A stretch of DNA of 64,000 nt from NCBI RefSeq assembly GCF_012932675.1, contig NZ_JAAIIF010000008.1, forward strand, positions 434,001 through 498,000. The letters are read 5' to 3'. Origin of the DNA: Bifidobacterium erythrocebi. GTDB taxonomy: Bacteria > Actinomycetota > Actinomycetes > Actinomycetales > Bifidobacteriaceae. Positions 36,707-45,668 of the stretch are shown in pieces. The notes under the pieces were generated by a model, which searched no databases, was not told where the DNA came from, and was given only the letters and a program-made list of their open reading frames with translations. The translations under genes and the position numbers were made by a program. The stretch's first letter is position 1. Every line of letters starts with the position of its first letter.

Positions 36707-37396
36707 TTATTCGCCTGCGGTGAGTCTGCGGATCTGCTCGTGCTGGATGGCGATGATGGAGTTGCTGGCGGTCACGTGCATGGCCTGCAGGTCTGCCCAG
36801 CTCACCCATGCGGATTCCACGTGCTCGTCGGCGTCGAAGTGGCGCTCCCCCTGGCGGTATCCGTCCAGGTGGATCACCATGATGTGGGCGAGCTCGTCGG
36901 TCATGCCCTCGGACGAATAGCAGTCCGTCACATGTTCGATGCGCATGCGTTCCGGCGAGATCGGCGTAACGCCGGTTTCCTCGCGCAGTTCGCGCAATGC
37001 GGCCTCGCGCACGTCCTCGCCGTTGTCCATCAGCCCTGCCGGCAGACCGTAGGCAAAGGAGTCGTTGCCGATGCGGTATTCGCGTTCGATCAGGTAGCGG
37101 TCCGTCGCCGTGTCGTGCACGAGCATCACCACGCAGGGCGCGTGGCGCAATACCTGCCGGCGGATGGTGACCATGTTGCCGCTGGTGGTGGTCAGCCCTA
37201 CGAGCGTGTCTTCCACGCGGAAGATCGCGCCCCGGTACACTTCGTGGCTTTCGAGCAGTTTGGCAGGCACGCTCATGTCGATGTCGTCGCCGTGGGCGGC
37301 GAGACGTGCGTCCACCTGCGCCGCGGTTTCGCTGGTTTCGCCAGTTTCGTTGGCGTTGTCCGCCGCGTTCAGCGGTTCCGTGCTCTCTGTTTCCAT
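36707..37396 (-). CDS. Nudix hydrolase (ADP-ribose pyrophosphatase-like)
   Basis: The 229-residue product has a complete Nudix box GLMDNGEDVREAALRELREE, with all catalytic Glu residues present. The preceding strands (FRVEDTLVGL, APCVVMLVHD, YLIEREYRIG) match the ADP-ribose/sugar-nucleotide pyrophosphatase branch, which clears ADP-ribose or related compounds. An acidic Glu/Asn/Ala-rich N-terminus of about 45 residues precedes the domain. GGGAGG is placed well before the ATG at 37396. It follows the Nif3-like gene by 44 bp and is probably co-transcribed with it. Confidence 0.92.
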   Translation of the reverse strand: METESTEPLNAADNANETGETSETAAQVDARLAAHGDDIDMSVPAKLLESHEVYRGAIFRVEDTLVGLTTTSGNMVTIRRQVLRHAPCVVMLVHDTATDRYLIEREYRIGNDSFAYGLPAGLMDNGEDVREAALRELREETGVTPISPERMRIEHVTDCYSSEGMTDELAHIMVIHLDGYRQGERHFDADEHVESAWVSWADLQAMHVTASNSIIAIQHEQIRRLTAGE

Positions 37397-37440
37397 GACG
37401 TTCCTCCCTGCGTTTCCTTCCGTGCGTCCCGTGTTTCCCG

Positions 37441-38391
37441 CTATGCATCCACACGGCCGGTGGCGCTGGCCGTGCCCGCCTCGTTGATCAGCCAGGTCCA
37501 CGGGTCGGTGGTGGTGCGGATCCAGTTGGTCTCCACCTGTTCGCCGGTGGCTTCGGCGAGCGCCGAGGGGATGTCTTCGATGGCGTAGTTGAACCACATG
37601 GATTCGATGGCGGCGTGGGGCGTGTTGATGAAGCATGGGCGTACGTGCGGTTCGCTCTGGCCCGGTTCGCCGTGGCCGAGCATGATGCCTTCGGCGCGCA
37701 TGGCCGCCTCGTATCGTGCCTGTTCGATGGCGTCGGTGACGGGGTGGTGGCGCAGGTCGCTGGTCACGTACACGTCCGCTCCGGTGGCGCGGACCTCGTC
37801 GAAGAGGGAGTCTCCGGAGCCGGGCAGGATCGCGACGGTGGAGATGAGGGTGTTCGGGTCGCCGCACATCTGGATGCCGAGTGCTGTGGCCATGCCGTGG
37901 GTGGTGACCTGGGTGTAGACGTGTTGGGCGAAGGTGCCCAGTGTGGTGGGCTTGCTCAGTCGGCCGATTCGGCCCAGGCCTACGGGGTGTTCGGTGTCGG
38001 GGTCGTTGATGGGGACGAGTGGCTTTTGGTCGATGAGTCCGAAGTAGTCGGCGGCGGCCTGGCCTACGCCTCGCCATGCCGCGTCGGCGTTCGTGTGTCC
38101 CACCCATAGGGCGCAGCCGGCGCGGTTGAGTTTGGTGACGAGGTTGCCGCGGAAGCCGAGCCCGGACACCTGGTGTACGGAGCGGAAGAACAGCGGGTGG
38201 TGGGTGATGAGCAGGTCCGCGCCCCATGCGATGGCCTGGTCGATGATGGCGCTGGATGGGTCGGCGGCGAAGGCGATGCGCGTGACGGGCTGGGTCAGGT
38301 CGCCTACGATGAGCCCCGGTTCGTCCCATTGTTCCGCGTATCGCAACGGGTATAGCGTTTCCAGTACGTCCACGACCTGCTTGAGTCTCAT
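37441..38391 (-). CDS. Nif3-like dinuclear metal-centre protein
   Basis: The 316 residues match the Nif3/YbgI/YqfO family: the start RLKQVVDVLETLYPL, the metal-binding motif LLITHHPLFFR near residue 65, and the C-terminal VTSDLRHHPVTDAIE. The family folds as a ring and binds two metals. Some members have been called GTP cyclohydrolase type 2, but the role is not settled. It is followed by the Nudix gene. No DUF34-like insert is seen. Confidence 0.92.
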   Translation of the reverse strand: MRLKQVVDVLETLYPLRYAEQWDEPGLIVGDLTQPVTRIAFAADPSSAIIDQAIAWGADLLITHHPLFFRSVHQVSGLGFRGNLVTKLNRAGCALWVGHTNADAAWRGVGQAAADYFGLIDQKPLVPINDPDTEHPVGLGRIGRLSKPTTLGTFAQHVYTQVTTHGMATALGIQMCGDPNTLISTVAILPGSGDSLFDEVRATGADVYVTSDLRHHPVTDAIEQARYEAAMRAEGIMLGHGEPGQSEPHVRPCFINTPHAAIESMWFNYAIEDIPSALAEATGEQVETNWIRTTTDPWTWLINEAGTASATGRVDA

Positions 38392-38815
38392 TGTCTGTCC
38401 TTTCCTGCGTTGTCGTTGCCTTCGTTGGCATTGGATGCCATGTGTTCCGCCGGTGTTCGCCTTTGGGTGCAGCCGTTCATGGGTCGCACCCGCGTATGGC
38501 CTCGCTTATGGTACCGTTCCGTGGCAGGCTGCCGGTGCCGTCCGGATCCGGCCACGCCAGGGCATATCCCTGCGTAGTTATCTTGGGTTCGTATCCGCGT
38601 TTGGCCCCGCTTGATGCCCGTCAGCGTGGCCTTACGGGGATCGTATCCGCATATGGCCATACGAGAGCCTCTCCCCGTGGCCATATGCGGGTCTCGTCCA
38701 TGCAAGGCCGCGCCCGCCGCCTACTAGTGGAGCCATATGCGGCCGTTATCCGAGTCTGGCCCCGGATCGGCCGCACGCGATTCCGCATACCCGGCAAATG
38801 CGGCAGTGATGTCGG
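38392..38815. other. Gene-free region after polA with repeated CCGCATATGGCC-like motifs
   Basis: No ORF is supported. Five related copies of a short motif occur: CCCGCGTATGGCC at 38489, TCCGCGTTTGGCC at 38594, TCCGCATATGGCC at 38646, then inverted GGCCATATGCGGG at 38679 and GCCATATGCGG at 38732. A weak hairpin next to the polA stop (ATGCGG/CCGCAT) may act as terminator. Confidence 0.6.
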
Positions 38816-41746
38816 TCAGTGTGCGGCGAGCTGCCAGTCCGCGCCCACGCCCGTGGACACGTTCAGCGGCACGTCCAGGTGCACGGCGTTCTCCATGGCG
38901 TCGCGTATCAGCGCCGTCACCTGTTCGGTCTCGCCCGGCGCGATCTCCACCACCAGTTCGTCGTGAATCTGCAGGATGATCCGGCTCTTCACCCCGGCCT
39001 CGGCCAGCGCGCGCTGTGCACGGATCATCGCGATCTTCATGATGTCGGCCGCGCTGCCCTGGATCGGCGCGTTCAGTGCGGCGCGTTCGGCCGCGTCGCG
39101 TGTGGCGCGGTTCGTGGATTTCAGTGCCGGGAAGTACCGTCTGCGGCCGAACATCGTCTCGGTGTACCCGCGTTTGCGTGCCTCGCTCACGCAGGATTCC
39201 AGGAAGTCGTGCACCTTGCCGAACGTGGCGAAATACTTCTCCTTGAGCGCTTCGGCCTCGCCCGGGCGGATCTTCAGCTGCTGCGCCAGGCCGTACGAGC
39301 TCAACCCGTATGCCAGGCCGTAGCTCATGGCCTTCACATGGCTGCGCTGGTCGGGCGTGATCTGGTCGACCGGCACGCCGTGCACCAGACTCGCCACGTA
39401 CTTGTGGAAGTCGGCGCCGCTCTTGAACGCCTCGATCAGCGACTCGTCGCCGGACAGGTGCGCCATGATGCGCAGCTCCACCTGCGAGTAATCGCAGCTC
39501 ATGAGCGATTCGAAGCCTTCTCCCGGCACGAATGCGGACCGGATCTCACGCCCGGCGGCGTTGCGGTTCGGAATGTTCTGCAGGTTCGGGTCCACGGAGC
39601 TCAATCGCCCGGTGGCGGCCACAGTCTGCTCGAACGTGGTGTGGATGCGCTCGTCGGCGGGGTTGGCGGCGTCGATGAGCGTGGCGACGATCTGCTTGAG
39701 CTTGTTCGTCTCGCGATGCCTGAGCAATGCGCCGAGGAACCCGCTGGCACGCTCGTCGTCCGCATAGGTGATGTAGAGCTTCTGCAGCGCGTCCGCATTG
39801 GTGGTGTAGCCGCCGGTCTTGGTGCGCTTCGTGGGCTTCAGGCCCATGTCTTCGAACAGCACCTTGCCCAGCTGCTTGGGGCTTTGCAGGTTCACCGTGG
39901 TGCCGGCGTAATCCCAGGCGATCTCCTGCGCCTGACGCGCGTCGGCGGCGAACGTGTCGCGCATGGTGGCGAGACGACGCATGTCGACCTTCGCGCCCTG
40001 CGATTCCATGCCGTACAGTACGCGCGAAACCGGCAGTTCGAGCCTTTGCAGCAGGCCGAACTGTTCGCGCTGGTCGATCTGCGGGGCAAGCGTGCGGGCG
40101 AGCTGCGCGATGATGGTCACATGCTGCAGCAGGGTCGATGCCTGATCCTCGTCCGCGTCGCCGCCATCGTCCAGGTCGAGCAGCCCCTGCGTGGCCTCCT
40201 CGGTCTTCTCCTCGACATGGATGTCGAGGAATCGTGCGGCGGCCTGTTCGAGCGTGTCCGCGTGGAAGTCGGGCTGCACGAGGTAGCCGGCGAGTTTGGT
40301 GTCGAACAGCGGTTGCGGCAGGGTGACGCCGAGGGAAGCGAACAGATGCAATTGCTCCTTGTACCCGTGTACGACCATGGTGGAGGCGTACTGGGCGAGC
40401 ACAGCATCGAGCGCTTCGCGCATCCCCGGTTCCAGTTGCGGCGCATCGGCTGCGGTGTCGGCCGTATCGTGCGCAACGTGTTCAGTGCCGTCCGCCGTGT
40501 TCGCGGGGATGTCGATGATGAGCGCGGCGTCGCCGTACTGCAGCGTGATGGCGGTCGCCTTGACCTTGCCCGGCCTGGCGGTGCCACTGGCGTTGATGAC
40601 CCAGGAATGGTCGATCGCACCGTTGCAGCGCATCGAATGGTCGATAGAGAACTGCTTGCCGATGTCGTCCGTCTCGCCGCTCGGAACCGCAGTCGCAGTC
40701 TCGCTCTCGGCGGCCGGCAGATGCTCCGCCGCCCATGCGTTCAGGGTTTCGGCGTCGTTCGCATGCTGCACGTCCGTCACTTCGATGGCCGGGCGTTCCT
40801 TGGCCGCATCGGTGCCGGCATGGTCGAGTTTCGGTGCCTCGCCTCCGTTGAAGGTCTTGAGGATGCGGGACTTGGTGCGCGAGCCGAATTCCAGGGACGT
40901 GAACAGTTCGTCGAGCTTGCTGGCGTCGAATTGGCCGAAGGTCAGATCGTCCACGGTCACGCCCAGGTCGATGTCTCGTACCAGCGCGTTGACCTTGCGG
41001 TTGAGCTTGACCTGATCGAGGTTCGCGCGCAGGGATTCGCCCTTCTTGCCGCCGATCTCGTCGGCATGCTCGCAGATGCCTTCGAGCGAGCCGTACTGGT
41101 TGATCCATTTGGCGGCGAACCCGTCGCCCACGCCCGGCACGCCGGGAATATTGTCCGCTGTCTCGCCGCGCAGCGCAGCCAGGTCCGGGTATTGCGCGGG
41201 CGTCACCTTGTACTTGGCGAACACCGCTTCGGGCGTCATGTGCTTCAGGTCCTTGAAGTGGTGGCCGGGGTACAGCACGGTGACCCAATCGTCCACAAGC
41301 TGGAACGCGTCCCTGTCTCCGGACAGCACGAGCGTCTTGTATTTCGCCTGCTCGCCCATCGTGGCAAGCGTGCCGATCACATCGTCGCCCTCATATCCGG
41401 GCTTTTCGATGTAGGTGACGCCCAACGCGTCGAGCATCTGCTGGATGAGCGGCAGCTGGCTGAGCAGGTCTTCGGGGGCTGCGTCGCGCGTGCCCTTGTA
41501 CTGCGGCAGCATGGTGTTGCGGAAGGTGCCGCCCTTGACGTCGAATGCGACGGCCAGATGGTCCGGTTTCTCCGCCTCGATCACTTGGGCGAGCATGGTG
41601 GCGAATCCCCAGACCGCATTGGTGGCCTGGCCGGACGAGGTGGAGAAGTTTTCTACGGGAAGAGCGAAGAACGCGCGGAACGCCAGCGAATGGCCATCAA
41701 CGACCAGCAGCGTTCCGCGCGTTTCGTCGGATACGGTATCAATCAT
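38816..41746 (-). CDS. polA: DNA polymerase I
   Basis: The 976-residue protein joins a 5'-3' nuclease domain (LLVVDGHSLAFRAFFAL, GYEGDDVIGTLATMG, VLSGDRDAFQLVDDW) to an A-family polymerase. It fills gaps in repair and removes RNA primers. Polymerase motif A is CDYSQVELRIMAHLSGD near residue 752, motif B is in KAMSYGLAYGLSSYG, and motif C is LQIHDELVVE near residue 929. The middle domain lacks the D-x-E motif of a 3'-5' proofreading exonuclease, which is usual in this phylum. The ANTAR regulator gene is 24 bp upstream and may share a promoter. Confidence 0.97.
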   Translation of the reverse strand: MIDTVSDETRGTLLVVDGHSLAFRAFFALPVENFSTSSGQATNAVWGFATMLAQVIEAEKPDHLAVAFDVKGGTFRNTMLPQYKGTRDAAPEDLLSQLPLIQQMLDALGVTYIEKPGYEGDDVIGTLATMGEQAKYKTLVLSGDRDAFQLVDDWVTVLYPGHHFKDLKHMTPEAVFAKYKVTPAQYPDLAALRGETADNIPGVPGVGDGFAAKWINQYGSLEGICEHADEIGGKKGESLRANLDQVKLNRKVNALVRDIDLGVTVDDLTFGQFDASKLDELFTSLEFGSRTKSRILKTFNGGEAPKLDHAGTDAAKERPAIEVTDVQHANDAETLNAWAAEHLPAAESETATAVPSGETDDIGKQFSIDHSMRCNGAIDHSWVINASGTARPGKVKATAITLQYGDAALIIDIPANTADGTEHVAHDTADTAADAPQLEPGMREALDAVLAQYASTMVVHGYKEQLHLFASLGVTLPQPLFDTKLAGYLVQPDFHADTLEQAAARFLDIHVEEKTEEATQGLLDLDDGGDADEDQASTLLQHVTIIAQLARTLAPQIDQREQFGLLQRLELPVSRVLYGMESQGAKVDMRRLATMRDTFAADARQAQEIAWDYAGTTVNLQSPKQLGKVLFEDMGLKPTKRTKTGGYTTNADALQKLYITYADDERASGFLGALLRHRETNKLKQIVATLIDAANPADERIHTTFEQTVAATGRLSSVDPNLQNIPNRNAAGREIRSAFVPGEGFESLMSCDYSQVELRIMAHLSGDESLIEAFKSGADFHKYVASLVHGVPVDQITPDQRSHVKAMSYGLAYGLSSYGLAQQLKIRPGEAEALKEKYFATFGKVHDFLESCVSEARKRGYTETMFGRRRYFPALKSTNRATRDAAERAALNAPIQGSAADIMKIAMIRAQRALAEAGVKSRIILQIHDELVVEIAPGETEQVTALIRDAMENAVHLDVPLNVSTGVGADWQLAAH

Positions 41747-41770
41747 GAGTTCGGTTCAGCTATGTTCAGC

Positions 41771-42532
41771 TCAGCGATCGTCGCGTGCGGGCTTGGGATC
41801 GCCGTACTTTTCGATGATGGCCATGGCCAGGCGCTTCTTCGGGATGCGCTGATCCATGGAGGTCTTCTGGATCCAGCGGAACGCGCCCTGCTCGGAGAAG
41901 TCGGCCTTGTCCATCAGCAGACCCTTCGCGCGGTCGATGAGCTTGCGCTCCTCCAGCGTCTCCTGAGCCTTCTGCAGATCGGCCTGCGCCTTGGCGAGCT
42001 CGTCCTCGGTGGCCTTGAGCTTGGCTTCGGAGCGCTCCACGTTGTCCAGCAGATCGTTGATCTCCGCGAAGCGGCCCATGGCGACTTCCAGAGCGGGGAT
42101 AAGCTTGGATTCCTCATACGGCTTGGTCACGTATGCCATGGCGCCGGCGCCGGTGGACTTCTTGACCAGATCAGGCTGGGAGAATGCGGTCAGCATGACC
42201 ACGGGGGCGATGTTCTCGTCGCAGATGATGCCTGCGGCGGTGATGCCGTCCATGCGCGGCATCTTGACATCCATGCACACCACGTCCGGGCGCTTGGTGC
42301 GGGCGAGTTCCACGGCTTCCTCGCCGTTGGCGGCCTCGCCGACGACCTCGTAGCCGTTGTCCTCAAGCATGCCGACAAGATCCATACGATTCACGGACTC
42401 GTCTTCGGCGACCACGACGGTGCGCTTGCGGTTCTCGTCACGCTCGGGGGCTTCTTCGGCACGGGCGGCGGCCTGCAGCTCCTCTTCGGTCAGTACAGGC
42501 TCCATTCCTTCTTCACCATTGCTAGACACCAT
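41771..42532 (-). CDS. ANTAR-domain response regulator (PdtaR-like)
   Basis: The 253-residue product has an acidic N-terminus, a receiver domain (acidic pair D44-E45, phosphoacceptor Asp88 in VVCMDVKMPRMDG, Lys in YVTKPYEES), a long coiled-coil linker (NVERSEAKLKATEDELAKAQ) and a C-terminal ANTAR domain (IDRAKGLLMDKADFSEQGA). ANTAR domains bind paired RNA hairpins and act as antiterminators. The partner kinase and RNA targets are not in the window. The start at 42532 has GAGG 11 bases upstream; a GTG at 42556 is an alternative. Confidence 0.93.
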   Translation of the reverse strand: MVSSNGEEGMEPVLTEEELQAAARAEEAPERDENRKRTVVVAEDESVNRMDLVGMLEDNGYEVVGEAANGEEAVELARTKRPDVVCMDVKMPRMDGITAAGIICDENIAPVVMLTAFSQPDLVKKSTGAGAMAYVTKPYEESKLIPALEVAMGRFAEINDLLDNVERSEAKLKATEDELAKAQADLQKAQETLEERKLIDRAKGLLMDKADFSEQGAFRWIQKTSMDQRIPKKRLAMAIIEKYGDPKPARDDR

Positions 42533-42765
42533 TACATCAACCTCGTTTCTAGGCACGATAACGCTCTAAATGTAACTCTCAAACCACCACAATAACACAA
42601 TGGCCGGCTCAGCCGGCAGCGTTGCGTCAAACCATTGATTCATATTATGAGACGGGTTCCACGCGCCCATCCATCCGGCCGATATGCGGCGTGCGCGGCG
42701 GCCATTCGCAACACGGCATTGGACTCGATCGCGTTTGTGTTGTAGACTACTCAAGGTTTGGATAC

Positions 42766-42839
42766 GCCCCTGTATCCCAATTGGTAGAGGAAGCAGCCTC
42801 AAAATCTGCGCAGTGTGGGTTCGAGTCCCACCGGGGGCA
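42766..42839 (+). tRNA. Class I tRNA with anticodon CAA (nominal tRNA-Leu)
   Basis: This is a 74-nt cloverleaf: acceptor GCCCCTG/CGGGGGC with one G-T pair, a three-pair D-stem with GG in its loop, anticodon stem-loop GCAGC-CTCAAAA-TCTGC, 5-base variable loop, and a normal T-arm GTGGG-TTCGAGT-CCCAC. The anticodon reads CAA, which would decode UUG (Leu). Bacterial tRNA-Leu normally has a long variable arm; this one does not. A C-T mismatch closes the anticodon stem. Promoter elements (TTGGAC, TAGACT) lie upstream. Confidence 0.85.
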
Positions 42840-42847
42840 CCGGCTAG

Positions 42848-42877
42848 ATCCCGCTGGAAACAGCGGGATTTTTTTAT
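42848..42877 (+). terminator. Terminator of the CAA tRNA
   Basis: ATCCCGCTG - GAAA - CAGCGGGAT followed by T7, eight bases after the tRNA. Confidence 0.97.
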
Positions 42878-43016
42878 TGTCATCAACGCCTATCCCCCAC
42901 ACCCTGCACACGCGCCCCGCATACATGCGGACCCGCTACGACCCGGCTTTTCGCTCCACGACGATCCGCCCTTTTCGGTTTAAAATGAAAGTGTTCGCTC
43001 ACGCAAGGAGGATCGT

Positions 43017-43640
43017 ATGGGCAACACAACATATCGGCAGTTCGACCCGTGGCGCACGTCCCCGGTCCAGGAAATGTCACGCAAGGAAACACTGCGCACG
43101 CATTGCTTCAATATCGACCATGTGACGTTCGATTCATTGGGCGGCAAGCCGTTCGAGCGCGACTTCATTCATGTCAAGCACGGGGATACCGTCGGCGTGC
43201 TTGCCATCACCGACGATGGCAGGATTCCGCTGGTCGAGCAGTACCGTCTGTCCACGCACCGCTGGACGCTGGAGATTCCCGGCGGCCATGGCTCGTCCCA
43301 CCTGGATCGACCCATGGATATCGCACGGCAGAAGCTGGAGGAGGAGGCCGGGTTCCGCGCCGGCAAGATTCGACAGTTCTCGCGCATCATGGACATGCCC
43401 GGCTATTCCACCCAGTACACCTCGCTGTTCTATGCCACCGACCTGACACCCGCGCAGGTGTCCGATTTCGGCCCCGAGACCCCCAGGCCGGCATTGCGGC
43501 TGGTGACGCCCGAAGAGGCGCATCAGCTGGTGGTCAACGGCACGATTCTCGACGCCAAGTCGCTGGTCGCATTGCTGAGCCTGCACGACGGACTGCTGAA
43601 TCATAGCGACGAAGCCGGCGACCAGATGCCGGAGAACTGA
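43017..43640 (+). CDS. Nudix-fold protein with degenerate catalytic box
   Basis: The 207-residue protein matches the ADP-ribose pyrophosphatase-type Nudix fold: VGVLAITDDGRIPLVEQYR, then WTLEIPGGHGSSHLDRPMD, and KLEEEAGFRAGKIRQFSRIM. Aligned to G-x5-E-x7-R-E-U-x-E-E-x-G-U, the RE pair is QK and the first Glu appears as Asp. The following Glu pair is kept. Activity may be altered or lost. AAGGAGG lies 7 bases upstream of the ATG. It is a single gene between the CAA tRNA and a terminator shared with pyk. Confidence 0.82.
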   Translation: MGNTTYRQFDPWRTSPVQEMSRKETLRTHCFNIDHVTFDSLGGKPFERDFIHVKHGDTVGVLAITDDGRIPLVEQYRLSTHRWTLEIPGGHGSSHLDRPMDIARQKLEEEAGFRAGKIRQFSRIMDMPGYSTQYTSLFYATDLTPAQVSDFGPETPRPALRLVTPEEAHQLVVNGTILDAKSLVALLSLHDGLLNHSDEAGDQMPEN

Positions 43641-43693
43641 TCGGCTGATCGTCATAGCCGCGCACATACGCGCGTACACAGCGCATAAATACG

Positions 43694-43732
43694 AATGTGG
43701 GTGGCCGCCTTCAAAAAGGTGGCCACCCACAT
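43694..43732. terminator. Shared terminator between the Nudix-like gene and pyk
   Basis: A 13-bp stem AATGTGGGTGGCC / GGCCACCCACATT with a 13-base loop lies between convergent genes. Confidence 0.8.
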
Positions 43733-43843
43733 TACGTTATACGCTTACGCCGATGCGCCGACTGCAGTCACGCCTTAAGCGGATGAGCCGGTCGAAGCCG
43801 ACCGGACCCATCCGTCCTGACGTTCCGGAGTCCGCTCAGCGGT

Positions 43844-45289
43844 TCACTCCTGGCTGAAGCCGACGGTGTGCACGTAGATGCTGTCGGTGCTGCCCGGCTG
43901 GTGCTCGCCCTGAGCGGAGCTCAGCACGACGATCTTGTCGCCATCGGCGACCTTGCCGGCTTCCTTCAGCACCTTGTCGGTGTATTCCATCAGGTCGCGG
44001 CGGGACTTGTCGTGGTAGTCCTCGTCGACCAGGAAGGATTCGGTGCCCCAGCTCAGAGCCAGCCAGTGGTAGGTGTGCTCGTTGTTGGTGATGCCGAAGA
44101 TCGGGACGGCCGGGCGTTCGCGGGACACGCGGTGCACGGTGGAACCGGTCTGGGTGTAGGCGACGATGGCCTTGGCGTTCAGCTTGTCGGCCAGGTCGAC
44201 GGCAGCGGAGGACACAGCGCCGGTGGAGGACATATCCAGGTTCTTCAGCTGCGGGATACGGTCGAAACCGTGCTCGGTGGCGAAGGAGGAGATGCGGCTC
44301 ATGGTGTTCACGGTGACTGCCGGGTACTTGCCAACGGCGGTCTCGTTGGAGGTCATGGTGGCGTCGGCGCCGTCGAGGACGGCGTTGGCGCAGTCGGAAG
44401 CCTCTGCACGGGTCGGGACCGGGGAGTTCACCATGGAGCCCAGGACCTCGGTGGCCACGATGACCGGCTTGGCGTACTGACGAGCCAGCTCGATGCAGCG
44501 CTTGGTAGCCAGCGGCACCTCTTCCAGCGGGCACTCAACGGCCATATCGCCACGGGCGACCATGATGCCGTCGAAGGCCTTCACGATAGCTTCGAGGTTC
44601 TCCAGAGCCTGCGGCTTCTCGATCTTGGCCACGACCGGGATGCGGCGGCCTTCCTCGTCCATGATCTCGTGGGCGCGATCGATATCGGTGGCGAAACGCA
44701 CGAAGGACATGGCGATGATGTCGGCGCCGGTGCGGATGGCCCAACGCAGATCCTCTTCGTCCTTCTCGGTCAGTGCCGGCAGGGACACGGCGACGCCCGG
44801 CAGGTTGATGCCCTTGTGGCTGGACACGGGGCCGGCCACGACGACCTTGGTGTACACGTTGTTGCCCTCGACCTTGGTGACCTCCAGGCGGACCTTGCCG
44901 TCGTCGATCAGGATCGGGTCGCCTGCATGGCAGTCGCCCGGCAGACCCTTGAAGGTGGTGGAGGTGATGTGCTCGTCGCCCTCGATGTCGTCGGTGGTGA
45001 TGATGAATTCCTGACCTTCGGTCAGCTGGACCTTATCCTCGCCGTCGGCGTTCTTCTTGAACCAACCGCAGCGGATCTTCGGACCCTGCAGATCGACGAG
45101 GGCGGCAACGTTGCGACCGGTGGCCTTGGCGGCGGCGCGCAGGTTGTTGTAGACCTTGAGGTGATCTTCCGGGGTGCCGTGGGAGCGGTTCAGACGAGCC
45201 ACATCCATGCCGGCCTCGACAAGGCTGGTGATACCTTCGAGGGTTTCGGTAGCGGGACCGATGGTATCTACGATCTTGGCTTTACGCAT
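43844..45289 (-). CDS. pyk: Pyruvate kinase
   Basis: Pyk makes pyruvate and ATP from PEP, the final ATP step of the lower bifid shunt. The 481 residues start RKAKIVDTIGPATETLEG and keep LVEAGMDVARLNRSHG, the active-site block VVAKIEKPQALENL and the metal and substrate loop MVARGDMAVECPLEEVP. The domain B and C-terminal regulatory domain are complete. Codon bias is strong, as in xfp. AAGGA lies before the ATG. A LacI-family-type operator is about 120 bp upstream. Confidence 0.97.
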   Translation of the reverse strand: MRKAKIVDTIGPATETLEGITSLVEAGMDVARLNRSHGTPEDHLKVYNNLRAAAKATGRNVAALVDLQGPKIRCGWFKKNADGEDKVQLTEGQEFIITTDDIEGDEHITSTTFKGLPGDCHAGDPILIDDGKVRLEVTKVEGNNVYTKVVVAGPVSSHKGINLPGVAVSLPALTEKDEEDLRWAIRTGADIIAMSFVRFATDIDRAHEIMDEEGRRIPVVAKIEKPQALENLEAIVKAFDGIMVARGDMAVECPLEEVPLATKRCIELARQYAKPVIVATEVLGSMVNSPVPTRAEASDCANAVLDGADATMTSNETAVGKYPAVTVNTMSRISSFATEHGFDRIPQLKNLDMSSTGAVSSAAVDLADKLNAKAIVAYTQTGSTVHRVSRERPAVPIFGITNNEHTYHWLALSWGTESFLVDEDYHDKSRRDLMEYTDKVLKEAGKVADGDKIVVLSSAQGEHQPGSTDSIYVHTVGFSQE

Positions 45290-45668
45290 ATTGCCTATTC
45301 CTTAACTTCTTCTGCGGTTGTATTGCAACGGACAAGGTCGACAACCTTGTCTTCCACGGGTCAGTCTACTCGCGGGTTGTGCGATAAACACCGTTTGGCC
45401 GAATTTTTATGTTAGCGCTCACAATTATAGTCCACTCGCTTCATGCTGTGCCACAATCCCTGGAATTCCAGCATTTTCAAAAGCATGTTGCACGCAATGG
45501 TTCGCCCGACAAACAAATTGGTTCCCACATGAAAAAACACGGTCGGCGTGCAGGACGGCACCGGATTGCCGCCGCTCCCCCACGCCCCAAGCGCGTGCCT
45601 CCACATAGCACAAGGCGGGTCTGAAACACTCAGACCCGCCATACGCACAACGCCGAACCGATCAGCCG
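45290..45668. other. Gene-free region upstream of pyk
   Basis: It holds the pyk promoter region and the operator at 45409-45425. The rest, toward the TerC-like gene, has no supported ORF. Confidence 0.5.
45409..45425. promoter_or_regulatory. LacI-family-type operator upstream of pyk
   Basis: ATGTTAGCGCTCACAAT is a near-perfect palindrome around the central AGCGCT, the classic form for LacI/GalR-family regulators. It lies about 120 bp upstream of the pyk start. Confidence 0.6.

Noticed and set aside
36707..38431. A single 574-codon frame spanning the Nif3-like and Nudix genes
   Set aside because: The upstream part is an out-of-frame shadow of the Nif3-like gene. Nudix conservation and a GGGAGG site support a start at 37396.
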